Source: Daucus carota subsp. sativus (lineage: Eukaryota > Streptophyta > Magnoliopsida > Apiales > Apiaceae). Taken from it: DNA of 64,000 nt. The translations under genes were made by a program, and so were the position numbers. Where the stretch lies: NCBI RefSeq assembly GCF_001625215.2, contig NC_030383.2, positions 53,316,380 through 53,380,379 of the forward strand, written 5' to 3'. The notes below the pieces were generated by a model that was not told where the DNA came from, did no database searches, and was given only the letters and a program-made list of their open reading frames with translations. Positions 1-13,450 of the stretch are shown here, piece by piece. Every line of letters begins with the position of its first letter. Positions within the stretch are counted from its first letter, which is position 1.

Positions 1-138
1 TATAATTAAAGACCCAACTTTTATTTTTACTCACCACATGCAGTCTCATTTGCCCAGTCAATTTAAGATTTTTGGTTATAAGCATTTTTCTACTTTGGGT
101 AATGTCAAGTTTTTTGACTAATTTTCCCCTCTTTCATG

Positions 139-226
139 AGGGGTGTAAACGAGCCGAGCTGAGTCGAACGATGCCAAGCTCAGCTCGAGCTCGATTAAAA
201 ATTTTTTAGTTCGAGCTCGAACTAAA
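139..226. repeat. GAGCT-rich repeat, one terminus
   Basis: The segment opens with GGGGTGTAAACGAGCCGAGC and continues with alternating GAGCTC and TCGAGC motifs. The same terminus, in reverse orientation, closes the complete element at 20267-20937, so this looks like a solitary or truncated end of the same non-autonomous family. No second terminus or target duplication was found nearby. The other sequence in 1-764 holds no gene that I recognise; the open frame at 229-675 resembles no known protein and is probably chance. Confidence 0.55.
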
Positions 227-764
227 TAGTGAGCAACCATATTGCAGATCGTCATACAAACTTTAAAGTCACATTACTAGTTAAAGGACAAGTTACCATT
301 GTATGGAGTGACGTTTTTCCGCTCAAATTACAGGCCAAGCATTTGATATCAACCTCCACTCGTCTACTACGGAGTCTGTCTTTGGTGAGTAGACATTTAC
401 AAACTACTCGCTATATAAAGTGCTTCACCTTTAATGGAATATTTAAATTCCATAATTTGTTCCAAAACCTCGAGCTGCTACTCGTATTAGAGTTAACCGA
501 GCCACGCCGAATGAGAGCATATGCACTCTTAACCGTATATTTCCCTAGCTTGTCCTTCCGCCAAAACTATGAGTCATCATCCTGTTTCTGGATCAGGATC
601 GTGAGAATCAGATTAACATCCCTCTCATTCATATTCCTTCTACCTAAGCAACCATGCATCGAATGGAGAACTTAATGTGCAAATATTGGTGACGGGCCTC
701 AATTAATCAATCAAAAGGTATCCATTGGATCGTTTGGGTGCGAAAAAAAAAATCAGAATGAGGG

Positions 765-1010
765 ATGGATTTTAGGAAAATGGCAGATTTTAATCTAGCG
801 CTTTTAGGAAAACAGGCTTGGAGATTAGTCACTAATCCTAACAGTTTAGTGAATAAAATTTTCAAAGCAAAGTACTATCCTAAAGATAGTTTCTTATCAG
901 CTAAACTTGGAGCTAACCAAAGTTACGTTTGGAGAAGCATTGTGACATCGCATAAATTGTTGAAATCAGGACTCACTCGTCGTGTTGGCAATAATAATAG
1001 TATCAATGTT
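765..1010 (+). pseudogene. LINE reverse transcriptase C-terminal relic
   Basis: The frame contains FNLALLGKQAWRLVTNP, then KAKYYP and YVWRSI, which are the hallmarks of the region just after the reverse transcriptase domain in plant L1-type non-LTR retrotransposons. Only about 80 residues of that region survive; similarity fades after about 1000 and a stop follows at 1127. No upstream polymerase or endonuclease domain and no poly-A tail were seen. This is a 5'-truncated, decayed LINE fragment and not a host gene. Confidence 0.8.
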
Positions 1011-1225
1011 GAACATGACCCCCTGTCATCGTGTGAGCATGACTCTTATATTCATACAGTACATGCAGCCTTGAAAGAATTCAAGTCTCATCTCTCATGT
1101 CTGATGATCAAAGCAGCTGGGACATAGACTTGGTAAAAATGTTCAATTGTGTAATTTTGACTTATTAATTATTTATGAGTTATTAAAGATATAATAATAG
1201 AAATAAATTTGATTTTTAGGTAATT

Positions 1226-1899
1226 AGGGATGGCAAAAAAAAAACCCGATAGGATGGATATCCAATCCATTTCGGCCTGAATGAATTTCACCGAATCCAA
1301 TATTTGTTGGATTTGGATTTGGATCCATTTTTTAAACCAGAAAGAGTTTGGATTTGGATATTATGTATTTCGCACTGAAATCGACCCGAAATCCAATATC
1401 CAATCCAAACCTGATTCGAACCCGAAAAAAATCCAACATATATTTATATAAATATATAATATACTAATGTACTTTTTTCAATTTTAGGTATATTTACTTT
1501 TGCCTATAGTATATAGACTAGTGCGAATGTGTATATTCGTGGATGATTATGTCTTTTTTTTATTTAATTAATAAATTACTTTAAATTTTCAGACTCCATA
1601 TAATGGAGATTTTTATTTAGAAATTATTACATACAGTTCCAAATGTTATTTAATGTGTAATAATTTATTATTAATGTAGTTTAAATATAAATTAAATGAA
1701 ATTCAAGTGAGAGAAAATCAAAGGTAAAATTACTATAATACTACTTACCTTTTGGAATTTGAGTTTCAGATAAATTTGAATTCGATCTGAAACCCGTGGA
1801 TTTGATATTTAAAACACAATTGGATTTTGATTTGGATTATAAAAATAATTTGGATTGAGATTTTTTAGATATCCGAAATCTCACCTGTTGCCATCTCTA
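1226..1899. mobile_element. Non-autonomous element with GGGATGGCAA termini
   Basis: The left end reads AGGGATGGCAA and the right end TTGCCATCTCT, an inverted match of 10 out of 11. The interior is rich in repeated ATCCAATCC and GGATTTGGAT motifs on both strands, and has no coding capacity. An imperfect flanking duplication (GGTAATT versus GGCTAATT) suggests a 7-8 bp target site, pointing towards a hAT-like class, but this is weak. About 670 bp long. Confidence 0.55.
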
Positions 1900-2038
1900 T
1901 GGCTAATTTATGACTTATGCCAGCCCTATGTGGCTTGTATTTTAATTAAATTTAAAATATAAATAATAAAATTATAAATGTAGATTGTACATTGCAATAA
2001 TATAAAATTATCAAACAAAACCGGAAATAAAGGGCCAT

Positions 2039-2218
2039 AAGCCCAAATAAAAACTGGACGAAAAGCCCAATAACGAGGTTAATGAATTATATACCGAACT
2101 CCCAAAACCCTAATAACGCAGACACCAGACGCAGCAGCCACAGAGAGAGAAGGGGGGGGAGAGAGAGAGGGAGAGCGAGAGAGCGGGCAGCAACAAATAT
2201 TCACCTTGAAGAAGAAAA
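2039..2218 (+). promoter_or_regulatory. RPS6 promoter: site II elements and telo-box
   Basis: Two AAGCCCAA motifs (2039-2046 and 2063-2070), whose complement TTGGGCTT is the plant site II element, lie upstream of a telo-box AAACCCTAA at 2105-2113. This combination is typical of plant ribosomal protein and other growth-linked genes, where TCP and PUR-alpha type factors act together. A TATATA-like stretch lies near 2089. A GA-rich 5' leader (about 2135-2180) follows before the start codon at 2219. The roles are inferred from motif and position. Confidence 0.7.
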
Positions 2219-4278
<2,060 letters not shown>

Positions 4279-5049
4279 ACTGAACATTACCTTGAGTTTT
4301 GATGATGTTCTTTGTTAGTTTAAAATACTAGTTTGGTTAAGGTGATTTTGTGATAACATATACTGTTCTATTGAATCTTATTAGACTTGTTTTATGGTAC
4401 TTATTTATTTAATTTGAGAGATCATTACGATTTTGTTATACTTTTATTTTGGTTATGTTCCAGTTATCTAGTTACTTTGGTTTACTGGACTTCACAAAAC
4501 ATAGTAGAATAAGATTTTACCAAAATTTCCTCTTGAGTAAATTTTATTAATGTAAATTTTTGCCAAAAACACTATTTGCAGTCTCTTCTTTTGATATGTA
4601 GTAGATGTGGCAATTTTTGATGTAAAAAATCTCAGCATGAAGCAATGTTTCATCAGTGTATATGTATGTGAATCTGGACCCATAAAGAAATTCATATTAA
4701 CTGTACTTACCTGGCTTCTGGTTTTGGGTAGTGCTGGGCTCTGGTATGAACTCTGAAATATAGTTTAAAAGGTTCAATTTCAATGAATGACATTTTAGAG
4801 AACTGGAATTTCTTAAAAGCACTGTTCTGGTTGTGTCACTTGAAGTTGACAGTTGCTAGTGCTAGAGAGTAGAGGCCCTGTTTATTGGTGAACCGGCTAT
4901 GTGCTGATTGGTAAACTAGCTGATGCGGGAGGCAATGGTTTGCGATGTGCCTTAGTGCTTACCTCATGTGAGGGGAGGGGCAGTCGCATATTCCTTTTCT
5001 TATAATCTCTTATATGACCCTAGTTTCCTGATTAAACCATAGGTAATTA
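4279..5049. other. RPS6 3' UTR and intergenic DNA
   Basis: The first 150-200 bases after the stop are T-rich and presumably hold the RPS6 3' UTR and poly-A site. The rest is unique-looking AT-rich sequence in which I see no gene; the short minus-strand frame at 4492-4695 has no recognisable content. Confidence 0.5.
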
Positions 5050-5297
5050 CCCTCAGTCCCCCTCATTTGTTTACATTGGGGGACGGAGGCTCGGCACACA
5101 TTCTAATGCTCTCGTAAAACGTAGTTCGATAAATTATTTTGAACTTTTTTTTCTTTTGAATAAAAATTTGATGTTTGAATTTTTATACAAAAAAGAAAAT
5201 TTCAAAAATAAGTTACAGAACTATGTTTTATATGCGCCTTAAAATGCGTGTCGAGCAGTGTGAAAAAACTGTAAAGAAATGAGAAGGACGGAAGGAG
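5050..5297. mobile_element. Stowaway-like MITE
   Basis: The left end includes CAGTCCCCCTCATTTG and the right end GGACGGAAGGAG, resembling the CTCCCTCCGTCC terminus of plant Stowaway (Tc1/mariner) MITEs. It is flanked by TA on both sides (5048-5049 and 5298-5299). No coding capacity. The terminal match is imperfect, so the copy is old. Confidence 0.55.
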
Positions 5298-5594
5298 TAC
5301 TAGAGATTTAGGGTCAAGTGTGAAACTTTTCCCCCTCAGTAAACCACAAGTCAGTTTCACTGTGTATGTATTTTGGCCAATATACTCAGCTCACTCCATA
5401 TGCAAGTAAAATTAAATACATAAAGTTAAGTACACTTATATTGGTAAGTTTACTTGTTAATAAATATACACAAGCTTCTGTTATTTAAAGTTGCTTTGAT
5501 TATTTTCTGAGTATGTGTTATTATTATCTCTTTGGCTAAGTGTGTTGCATAAAACAATAAACAACTACTGCACTGAAGTTATAAGCAGAACAAA

Positions 5595-5831
5595 CAGTGG
5601 CGGAGGCAGAACACAATGCTCAAGGGGGCACTCTTTTTTTTTTGACAGACAAGGGGGCACTTTTTAATTTTTAATATTCTAGGAGCAATTTTTAACATTC
5701 CAGGAACACGAGGAATAATATTTTGTAGATTAATATTGTCAAATATATGAATCTCATATAAAAACATATACATTTTTCTGAAACCTATGGGGGCATGGGC
5801 ACCCAGAGGCCCCCATGTCCCTCCGCCACTG
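5595..5831. mobile_element. hAT-type MITE with perfect 8-bp duplication
   Basis: The termini CAGTGGCGGAGG and CCTCCGCCACTG are perfect inverted repeats. The element is flanked by the exact 8-bp direct repeat AGAACAAA (5587-5594 and 5832-5839), the signature of hAT transposition. It is 237 bp long and non-coding; the interior contains GGGGGCA runs on both strands. The apparent minus-strand frames here are repeat sequence and not genes. Confidence 0.8.
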
Positions 5832-6022
5832 AGAACAAATATAAGACTGTGTAATCAAATCACCTTCATTTCTCGGTCTTTCAGTATTAATGATTGATTG
5901 TATTTGTGCTACTGCTGCAACAGCCTCTTCGCAGACATTTGAAATATATGAAATACAAGTGCATGATTTACTGAGCAAAAACATCCAAATGTATGATTTT
6001 CCTGAACCCTGAACACAATCGA

Positions 6023-8009
6023 TTAGTCTACCTTGTGACTGCTGCCCTGCTCGCCTGGGAGAGGTTCAATAAGAAATGATTTGAGGTGCTTGTACAATTC
6101 TTTCGGTTTCTCCATGTTGATTGCATGCCCTGTTTTCTTTAGGAGTACTAGTTTTGCATTTGCACCTAAATGCCTGTGAAATGTGCGTATCTGTCAAATG
6201 ATAGAAATGTGTAACACGCGATGACATGCTTTACAGTTCTAATATATGTAAAATGTACATAGACCTGTCTCTACTTCAAACATCAGTAAGATCTATTGTT
6301 TTTATACTGAGCCAGTGTGACAAATGACAATAGAGCATGCAGGCATCTAAAGCAGATGCGAATTTTTAGAAATATGATAAAATCAAGATATCATCTTCAC
6401 CTTTTTAATCTGTGTGCTAATTCCACTGGAAATATTTGATCTTCTTCTCCCCAGATAATCAGGGTTGGCTGCATCAAGGCACATATCAAATCAGTCAACC
6501 AATGTTAAAGGCAGCCTGGGAACAGTGCCGAAAACATATTAGTAACAAGAAAATCATAGCAACCTGAGTAATCCTCGGAAGATCAGATAATTTCCTATTC
6601 TTGTGTAGTGCTTCAATAAGCTCTCTTCTCTCTTGTAAGTTTTCAGTACACATCACCTGGAAAATAGAAAGCATCTGATTATTATCTCCCTTTGAAACCT
6701 TGTTGGTGCTTATTAACTTCCTCAAGTAGGACAAGGGACATTTACAGTGTCTTGCTATCTTTCAGTAAACATAGACCTCAATTTGTGATTGAGTTCGGTG
6801 AGTGTAGTATATATCTGAAATTGTATGTCAATACTTTCCTCCCTGAGCTTGTGATCAATACAATAGGGTGACTGAACTTAAATCTAAGATCATACAATCT
6901 ACTTAAAACTATTTCAAAATTCTTGATGTATATAACCAAAGAAACTTGCAAGACATAAAAAAATTGATGAACATGGAGAATAACTATAGTGCAGCTTCAA
7001 AATTTCTTAAGGAACTGAAGCGGAGCACTAAGAATAATACATTGTACAGGAATGGCAAGGTGATGTGTAGAGGCCAGCTAAATCATACCAATGCAAGTAG
7101 TTGAGATTTAAATTTGTGGTCTTTTACTCAGAGCAGTAGTGATGCCCCCATTTTTCATTTCTTTTTCACCGACAAAGTTATTGTCTCCATGAGAACAACC
7201 TCTCCTAACAGTAGAGATGAGGCGAGGTACTAAGTTCTGATTAAATTCTACCTCTCCCCCAAACCTCACCCTGCTCTACGCTAAGTATGGTTTATTCTAC
7301 AAATCCAAGCATCCATTTGATATGATAAAGCAATACCAAATTGAACACCAAATAGTCAAGAAAACGAAGAATAACAAACACATACATCAATAAAATCAGA
7401 CAAAAAGCAGGAAGGCAAAGGCTGCAAGGGCTTATAAAACGAAAGCTTCACGAGCTCCCTCAACTTCTCCGGTGTCTGAGCCAACAAAATATCCACCGCC
7501 TCCTCCACGCTCTTAACTCTAAACATCCCTTGTTCCATATCTTCATCCTCCAAACAAACCCCAGCACAGCCAACCACCAGCCTCTCCACTACATCCGGAA
7601 ACTGAGCCGCCAAACTATACCCCACAAATCCCCCATAACTAAGCCCCACAACACTCATTCTCTTAACCCCATGACCCTCCAAAGCCCTCATCACACACTG
7701 AGCCTGGAACCCTTCTGTCCTCTCAGGCCTGGAAGTATACGAGTCCCCGAAAAACAGCAAATCAGGGACATAGACATTAAACTTGGAAACCAAGGAGGGT
7801 ATGAAAGTGTTCCATTGCCACATAGCATTGGCACCAATGCCATGGATCAAAACTAAAGTGGGCTTATTGGGTTTGTGTTTCTTGGGGATCCAGCAGTGGA
7901 TGATGGTGCCGTCTTTGAGGTCAGTGGTGGATGATTTGAGGCCTGCGTAGGTGAAGTTGTGTCTGTAACACCAGTCCCGGGATGACGTGAAGCTGAAACA
8001 CTTGGACAT
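6023..8009 (-). CDS. Alpha/beta hydrolase fold protein
   Basis: A predicted serine hydrolase of 311 residues, encoded by exons 7386-8009, 6564-6656, 6401-6468 and 6023-6173 with GT-AG introns. The start at 8009 (MSKCFSF) fits the family; the longer open frame upstream begins at GTG and was not used. Visible features are the oxyanion motif LIHGIGANAMWQW (about residues 54-66), the nucleophile elbow GLSYGG with Ser124, the acid in WGEEDQ (Asp249), and the catalytic His278 in KKTGHAINMEKP. The triad is complete. There is no signal peptide, so a cytosolic location is likely. Plant relatives are annotated as monoacylglycerol-lipase-like or simply hydrolase family proteins. The substrate is unknown. 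It lies tail to head with the UGT gene on the same strand. Confidence 0.93.
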
Positions 8010-8808
8010 GGTTATGGGATCTTGTTGTGAAAATTGATGGGGAGGTGTTTGATGTTGGGAGCAGAGTATCACATCACTGTCAGTGCACGAACATCAGCCG
8101 TCATCAAGTTTACCTAATTTCATCATGTTTTTCTTTTGTTTTTAACTAAAGTGAAATGGACCCAGCCGGTTCAGTAGTTTGCTGACACGCCTGTACTCCT
8201 AAAACCTGGATACTTCTAGGAGTATTTTTCTTCGGATGGGCTGAAAAACCCCGGATAGGAACGGTCGGATTCTTTGTAACAGGTCGTGTTCGTGTCAGCA
8301 ATCGAGTCGATTTTGAGTTAAGCTAAAATAATTTAAAATTGAATAAAACTGGAAAATGAAGTTTTTAGAAATAATTTCAGGTCAATCAGATAATTTTCGG
8401 GTCACTTTCGAGGTTTGTCTCACTAAATCAGGTTGCGGATTGAGTCGGGATCGTGTGTGACATTTTCACGCCTAGATTATTAGGTGAAAATGGTCAAGGG
8501 CACTACTGCGGTTACTCAATGGTTGATTCAGTAGTTTAAATTACATTTCTTTGAAATACTTCAATATTTGTTGCGGGTCTTCAGTAGAAAAACTGATGTC
8601 TTTTAGTATCTTCCTATGCTATCATAATCAACCGACAGATTTGTATCGCAGGAAACAATATAATTCAAATCAAGAATTTACAGGAAATTTCGGAAAATCA
8701 AAAGGCACATACAAGAGGGTGAGACATGAGACAACAAAGTAGTAAAATTTCTGCAAACAAAAACGAAAGAGCAACACACAACACTCACATTATAAACTTA
8801 AAACTCTC
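8010..8808. other. Intergenic region with degenerate GTCGTGTTCGTG repeat
   Basis: The first part presumably holds the hydrolase promoter. About 8270-8470 resembles a dispersed plant repeat recognisable by GGTCGTGTTCGTGTC and GGGTCACTTTCGAGG, without clear termini. The stretch 8480-8808 abuts the 3' end of the UGT gene. I see no gene here. Confidence 0.4.
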
Positions 8809-11105
8809 TCATATACCAGAACCTTCAAAATGCAAAGCCTCCCTTATAACCTTATCAAAGTTGACATAAGATGATCCCCCGACATCAGTAGCTTCTTCTG
8901 CTATTCTTTTCCACTCTTTAGCCTTCTTCCTCAGTCCCTTCCCTTTCTCGCCCATCATTTCCTTCACGACCACCTCCACCTCTTCCCGCTTCACATCGTC
9001 ATTGATATCCATCCCAATTCCCCACTCCTTGCATGAATATCGACAATTTGTTTGCTGATCCGCAAAGAATGGCCAGCAAATAACTGGCACACCACCACAG
9101 ATCGTCTCCATCATCGAATTCCAACCACAATGTGTTAGAAATGCACCCACAGCAGGATGTGCCAGGACTTGATCTTGTGCGCACCATGTTGCTAACATTC
9201 CCCTGTCTTTAGTCTCCTCTAAGAACTCCGCGGGCAAGCCAGCTGAATCCAAATCTCCCATCACAATATCTTCTCGAATGATCCATAAAAATGAACGCTT
9301 ACTATTGGCAAGTCCCCATGCAAATTCCACAAAATGTTCTTTTGTCATTGTTGTCACACTTCCGTAATTTATGTACACAACAGAGTCGTCTTCCTTCTCG
9401 TCTAGCCATTCGAGACACTTGGAGTCTGGCTTCCATAAACTCGAATTGAGTGAATTGACCTGACTTTTCTCGGGTACATGACGGCCTAGCAGTGGAAGAG
9501 GCCCGATTGGGTAGATGTTGGTATAATTGAACTTGGAGATCAGTGCTTGCAGTGCTTCAGTTTCAAATGATTCGAAAGTGTTGAAAATTATGGCAGGGGC
9601 TTTCAAGTTATTTTGAGCTTCTTCACCCATGAAATCAAACATTATATCATCCGGATCACTGGTTCTAATGAAACTTGGAACGTCTCTGTATCGCACATCT
9701 TTTAGTCCCGTTATCCAGTTGACATCTTTGTCCAGTGTGCCATCCGTGAGATACTTGTCATCTGCGCGCCATCAATATTTAGATGTATTAGTATATGTGT
9801 TGTAAGATCAAACTAAATAAACAAGAGGCCTAAAGTTACTAAACTATATAATTAAATTTCAATTTAACATTATATACCCATGGGAATCTTGCTTAATCTG
9901 TTAGTATTGACTTTGATAATGGCATCTTAAGGAGGAATATGTTGCAATTAGTTTAAGCGTATTATTGTAATATAGATCGCATCAGCTATTCAGCTTCCCC
10001 AACAGGCAACCACTCGCATAAAAAAACAATACTAATAAAATTGCAGTTTCTATAATTGTTTGTAAGTGGTTGCTAGATAAAGACAGTATGTCTGATGTTT
10101 GATCACACCAGATTGAGAATCATTCAACAAATTGCAGAACGAGACCGCAAACTGTGGAAAAAAATTCAGGTAACTATCATGGTGACAACCGACAAGATCA
10201 GTTGTCACCATGATCTTAAAATAAGTGCTTCTTAATTAAAGTAAAAAAAGTGAAGTAGAAGTAAGAAGCAAGTTAAGACTTATAAGTGATTAAAGTGTTT
10301 GGGAAAAAAGTAGAAACTCTCAGATAAAAGCTAGCATTTGTAACTTCTAAAATGTGCTTCTACTTTTTTACACAAACGGGTAAGAAAAACAGAAGCTAAC
10401 TTCTTTGGAAAAGAAGCACTTCTGATGCTTTCCCAACAGGCACTATATACGTAACTGAATACCATTCATATATGCTTAAAATGTATCATCATATATTATA
10501 CAGAGCAGGATTCAGTTCTGCGGGGAACGAGTGAAAATAAAGAACTGTAAAATCTGAACCTTCTTGAAGACGAAAACTTGATAAATTGAAATGTGTAAAA
10601 AGTACACACCTTTGAATGGACATATGCCTCTGCTAATGAACTCACGATAATGCAAATACCCGATCATAGCACAAGCCGAAGCGGTCCAAAATTGAGCAGC
10701 CGGAATGCCCATTTCCTCCGCTGCTTTGATCCCAAATGACATAACACCGTCAGAAACCACACAACTCACTCGAGGCAGCTCAGGCGACGAGTTCAACTTG
10801 CCAAGCAACTCCTTAAAAGGTTTCAAACATGTTTTTCTCGTCGAGTCACATAACATAGGTATATCTTGGGTAGCATTTTGGTCGGATGGTGGCAATCCGT
10901 CTGGTATGGTCTCGAACTGAAAATCCGAAAATCCTTTGACAGATTCGGGGCCTTTGGATCGGATGAGACGCTTGTGGTTGAACTCGGTGTTGACAAAGGT
11001 GATGTGGAAGCCTCTGGAGTGAAGGAGCTTGGCAAGCCTCATCATTGGAGTTACATGGCCTTGTGAAGGATATGGAACGAGTACTGCATGAGGTTTTTGA
11101 GTCAT
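8809..11105 (-). CDS. UGT85-type UDP-glycosyltransferase
   Basis: A family 1 glycosyltransferase that moves glucose from UDP-glucose to a small hydroxylated acceptor in the cytosol. Exons 10610-11105 and 8809-9761 are joined in phase 1 and give 482 residues, the normal length; the single intron position is typical of the UGT85 group. The N-terminal acceptor domain has VPYPSQGH with catalytic His17 and its likely partner Asp119 in CVVSDG. The C-terminal PSPG box spans residues 358-401, beginning [14 protein letters not shown], with HCGWNS and ending in ADQ. The closest remembered relatives are 7-deoxyloganetin and cyanohydrin glucosyltransferase-like UGT85 enzymes, but the acceptor cannot be deduced. 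Both catalytic residues and the PSPG box are intact, so the gene looks functional. The intron carries a MITE-like segment and a perfect hairpin. Confidence 0.95.
10176..10214. repeat. Perfect 14-bp hairpin in UGT intron
   Basis: ATCATGGTGACAAC (10176-10189) is followed after 11 bases by its exact reverse complement (10201-10214). The stem sits in the UGT intron just beside a MITE-like segment. It may be a junction or end structure of that repeat and not a functional RNA element. Confidence 0.6.
10215..10440. repeat. MITE-like segment in UGT intron
   Basis: The segment contains GACTTATAAGTGATTAAAG, a motif GTAGAA near AGCTAGCAT, and a right end TTCCCAACAGGC. Read in reverse it matches the body of the element at 13998-14223 (shared order of TTCCAAA, CTTCTAC, AAACACTTTA and AAGAAGCAC-like motifs), so both belong to one dispersed family. 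Its left limit is unclear. Confidence 0.5.
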
Positions 11106-11356
11106 TTTCGAATCAGAGCTTTTTGTGTTTTGTGCTCTTTGCTTTGTTTCTGAAGGTTGGTGCAAGATAGTTTCAGGTCTCTGTGGTTTTTTATAGTACA
11201 AATTATGCAATATGCCCTGCTTTGTGAAAGTCGCATACATGACAATACGATGATTGCCAAAATGTTATAAATTCGGAATATTCAGTATAAATTATTGTGC
11301 TACAGAGTTTAGTCAATCTCAGAAGAAGGCCTTGGAACCTCGAAAGAATTATTTAG

Positions 11357-11791
11357 GGGTCGTTTGGATCGCGCTTTTGTGGTATCAGTTGTTCATTCCA
11401 AATCCATACCTGGTTGGCTGAAAATTTTCTTCCCCCAAACCCATTCCTCAAACCCATAAAGGTATGAGATTTTCATACCCAAGGGAGGAGGTGGGTATGA
11501 AACATGGGTTTCAGGAATCAAACTCTCTTCCTTTTATTTTCATTACTATTTTTATCATTTCATGTAGATTATTAATATAAAATGAAATTAATGACTCAAA
11601 AATATATATAAATATTAATTTAATAATATTTTAAATTAATTACAATTAATAACTCATAAATATTATAATTCAACCATATTCATTCCACCACTCAACCAAA
11701 CACCTGATATTAGATATGATATCTTAAACCCATACCAGCTTAACCCGATTCCTCATTCCAACCCCATATCCCCTCTTTAACCAAACGACCC
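11357..11791. mobile_element. MITE with GGGTCGTTTGG termini
   Basis: GGGTCGTTTGG (11357-11367) and its exact reverse complement CCAAACGACCC (11781-11791) bound a 435-bp AT-rich non-coding segment. These termini are like those of plant PIF/Harbinger or hAT-related MITEs. I could not define a clean target duplication. It lies upstream of the UGT start codon and may contribute to its distal promoter. Confidence 0.6.
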
Positions 11792-11952
11792 ATTACAGCT
11801 CTAATTATTTGGGTGTTTTTCTGGTGAGAGATGGTCTCAAATCTCACAAAATCCGAAAGTAATGTCCAGAATAACAGAGTTGGAAAAAATGTCTCAAATA
11901 TTAGTTATTAATACATGATAACCTAGCATTTTCAATTCGAAAAGAAAACGAT

Positions 11953-12130
11953 ATATCGTGTAACGTTTTGTTATTTTAACCACAGCAAAATGCTACACGA
12001 TGTAGCATCAACAGAAAGCTACACCATGTACCTTTTTTTTATTAATATCTAAAACACTACACGATGTAGCGTTAACGCTATATCATGTAACATTTTTTAT
12101 TAATATCTAAAACGCTACACGATGTAGTGT
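11953..12130. repeat. Short repeats of the palindrome CTACACGATGTAG
   Basis: The motif CTACACGATGTAG or close variants (ATATCGTGTAACG, CTACACCATGTA, CTATATCATGTAA) recurs about seven times, separated by TTTTTTATTAATATCTAAAAC spacers. The core is nearly self-complementary, so the tract could fold into serial hairpins. It is non-coding. Confidence 0.6.
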
Positions 12131-12316
12131 TAATAAATGATATTTCTGATCATTTTTCCGGATCTCAATATTTAGGTCATTAATGATGGATATAGTAATA
12201 ATGAGGATCAACATCCTTTTTTTTAATAATAAATTATCAGTAATCTATTGGATAATCGAACTCAGAATACATATATCATCAATGGGTTTTCTTCGATCGT
12301 TTTTTTAAGAAAATGT

Positions 12317-13450
12317 AAATCACCTCAGTCTGATTTTTATTCTTTCGACCTTCATTTATTAATTTTATACAACCATACAACGTCGTATATAATATTAAGT
12401 TATGAATTGTATTGTAAGAATTTCAGTATTTACAATCTTGCGTTAATTTTACTAGTCGTCTTTTATTTATCTTTAGAGTTTGTAAAGCGTCTTATATTCA
12501 ATCTTAAGAAGTCATTTATTTTTTAAGTTTACTTAATTTTATAGCATTCTATGCCATTAAAATTTCATGTTTGTAAATATTTCTATATAAAGTTTTATAT
12601 AATCAAATATAAACCTATTTAGAATCACTGATTCAATGTTGCATTTCAAGTAAATCCAATACATCGTGTTTTTTTTAATACAACCAAACCAAGTCACTTT
12701 ATTTACGTTATAATTTCAAAAGATTTAAACAAATATAAATCACCCTAGTCTGATTTTTATTTTTTGACCTTCATTTATTAATCTTATACGATTGTATAAC
12801 GTCTTATATAAAATCAAGTTATGAAATGCATTGTAAGAATTTCGGTATCTATAAATCTTGCTTTAATTTTATCATCCTTCTTTTATTAATCTTTAGAGTT
12901 TGTAAAGCGTCCTATATTGAATCTTAAAAAATCCTTATTTTTTAAGTTTGCTTCATTTTATAGCATCCTATGCTATTAAAATTTCAAATTCATCAATATT
13001 CATATATAGTTGTATATTATCAAATATAAACCTACTTAGAATTAGATATTCAATTTTGCATTTCAAATAAAATTCAATACATCATATTTTTTTTAAATGT
13101 AAACAAACCAGGTCAGTCTATTTACGTTATACTTTCTAAAAGATTTTTAAAAAAATATAAATCACCCCAGATTTTTATTTTTTGATATTCATTTATTAAT
13201 CTGATACACCTATACAACGTCCTATATAAAATCAAGTTATGAAATGCATTTTAAGAATTTCGGTATCTATAAATATTTTTTTAATTTAACCATCCTTCCT
13301 TTCTTATTCTTTAGAGTTTGTAAAGCAACCTACATTGGACCTTAAGAAGTCCTTTATTTTTTAAGTTTGCTTCATTTTATAGCATCCTATGCTATTAAAA
13401 TTTCAAGTTTATAAATATTTTTATATAAATATTTATATAATCAAATATAA
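12317..13450. repeat. 420-bp tandem repeat, about 2.7 copies
   Basis: AAATCACC(C/T) followed by GATTTTTATT, then CATTTATTAAT, an ATACAAC-like GTCNTATAT motif, AGAATTTC, TTTAGAGTTTGTAAAGC and ATCAAATATAAAC occur in the same order three times, starting at 12317, 12737 and 13159 (periods 420 and 422). The third copy breaks off near 13450. The copies differ by scattered substitutions and are non-coding; the frame at 12248-12526 is chance. Confidence 0.85.

Noticed and set aside
229-675. 148-residue open frame
   Set aside because: No family motif, odd composition, adjacent to a repeat terminus and no plausible promoter; likely chance.
7530-7856. Plus-strand frame opposite the hydrolase exon
   Set aside because: It is the antisense shadow of a conserved exon; the minus strand carries the catalytic motifs.
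8009-8072. Longer hydrolase N-terminus starting at GTG (8072)
   Set aside because: Begins at a non-ATG codon; the internal ATG at 8009 matches the family start MSKCFSF.
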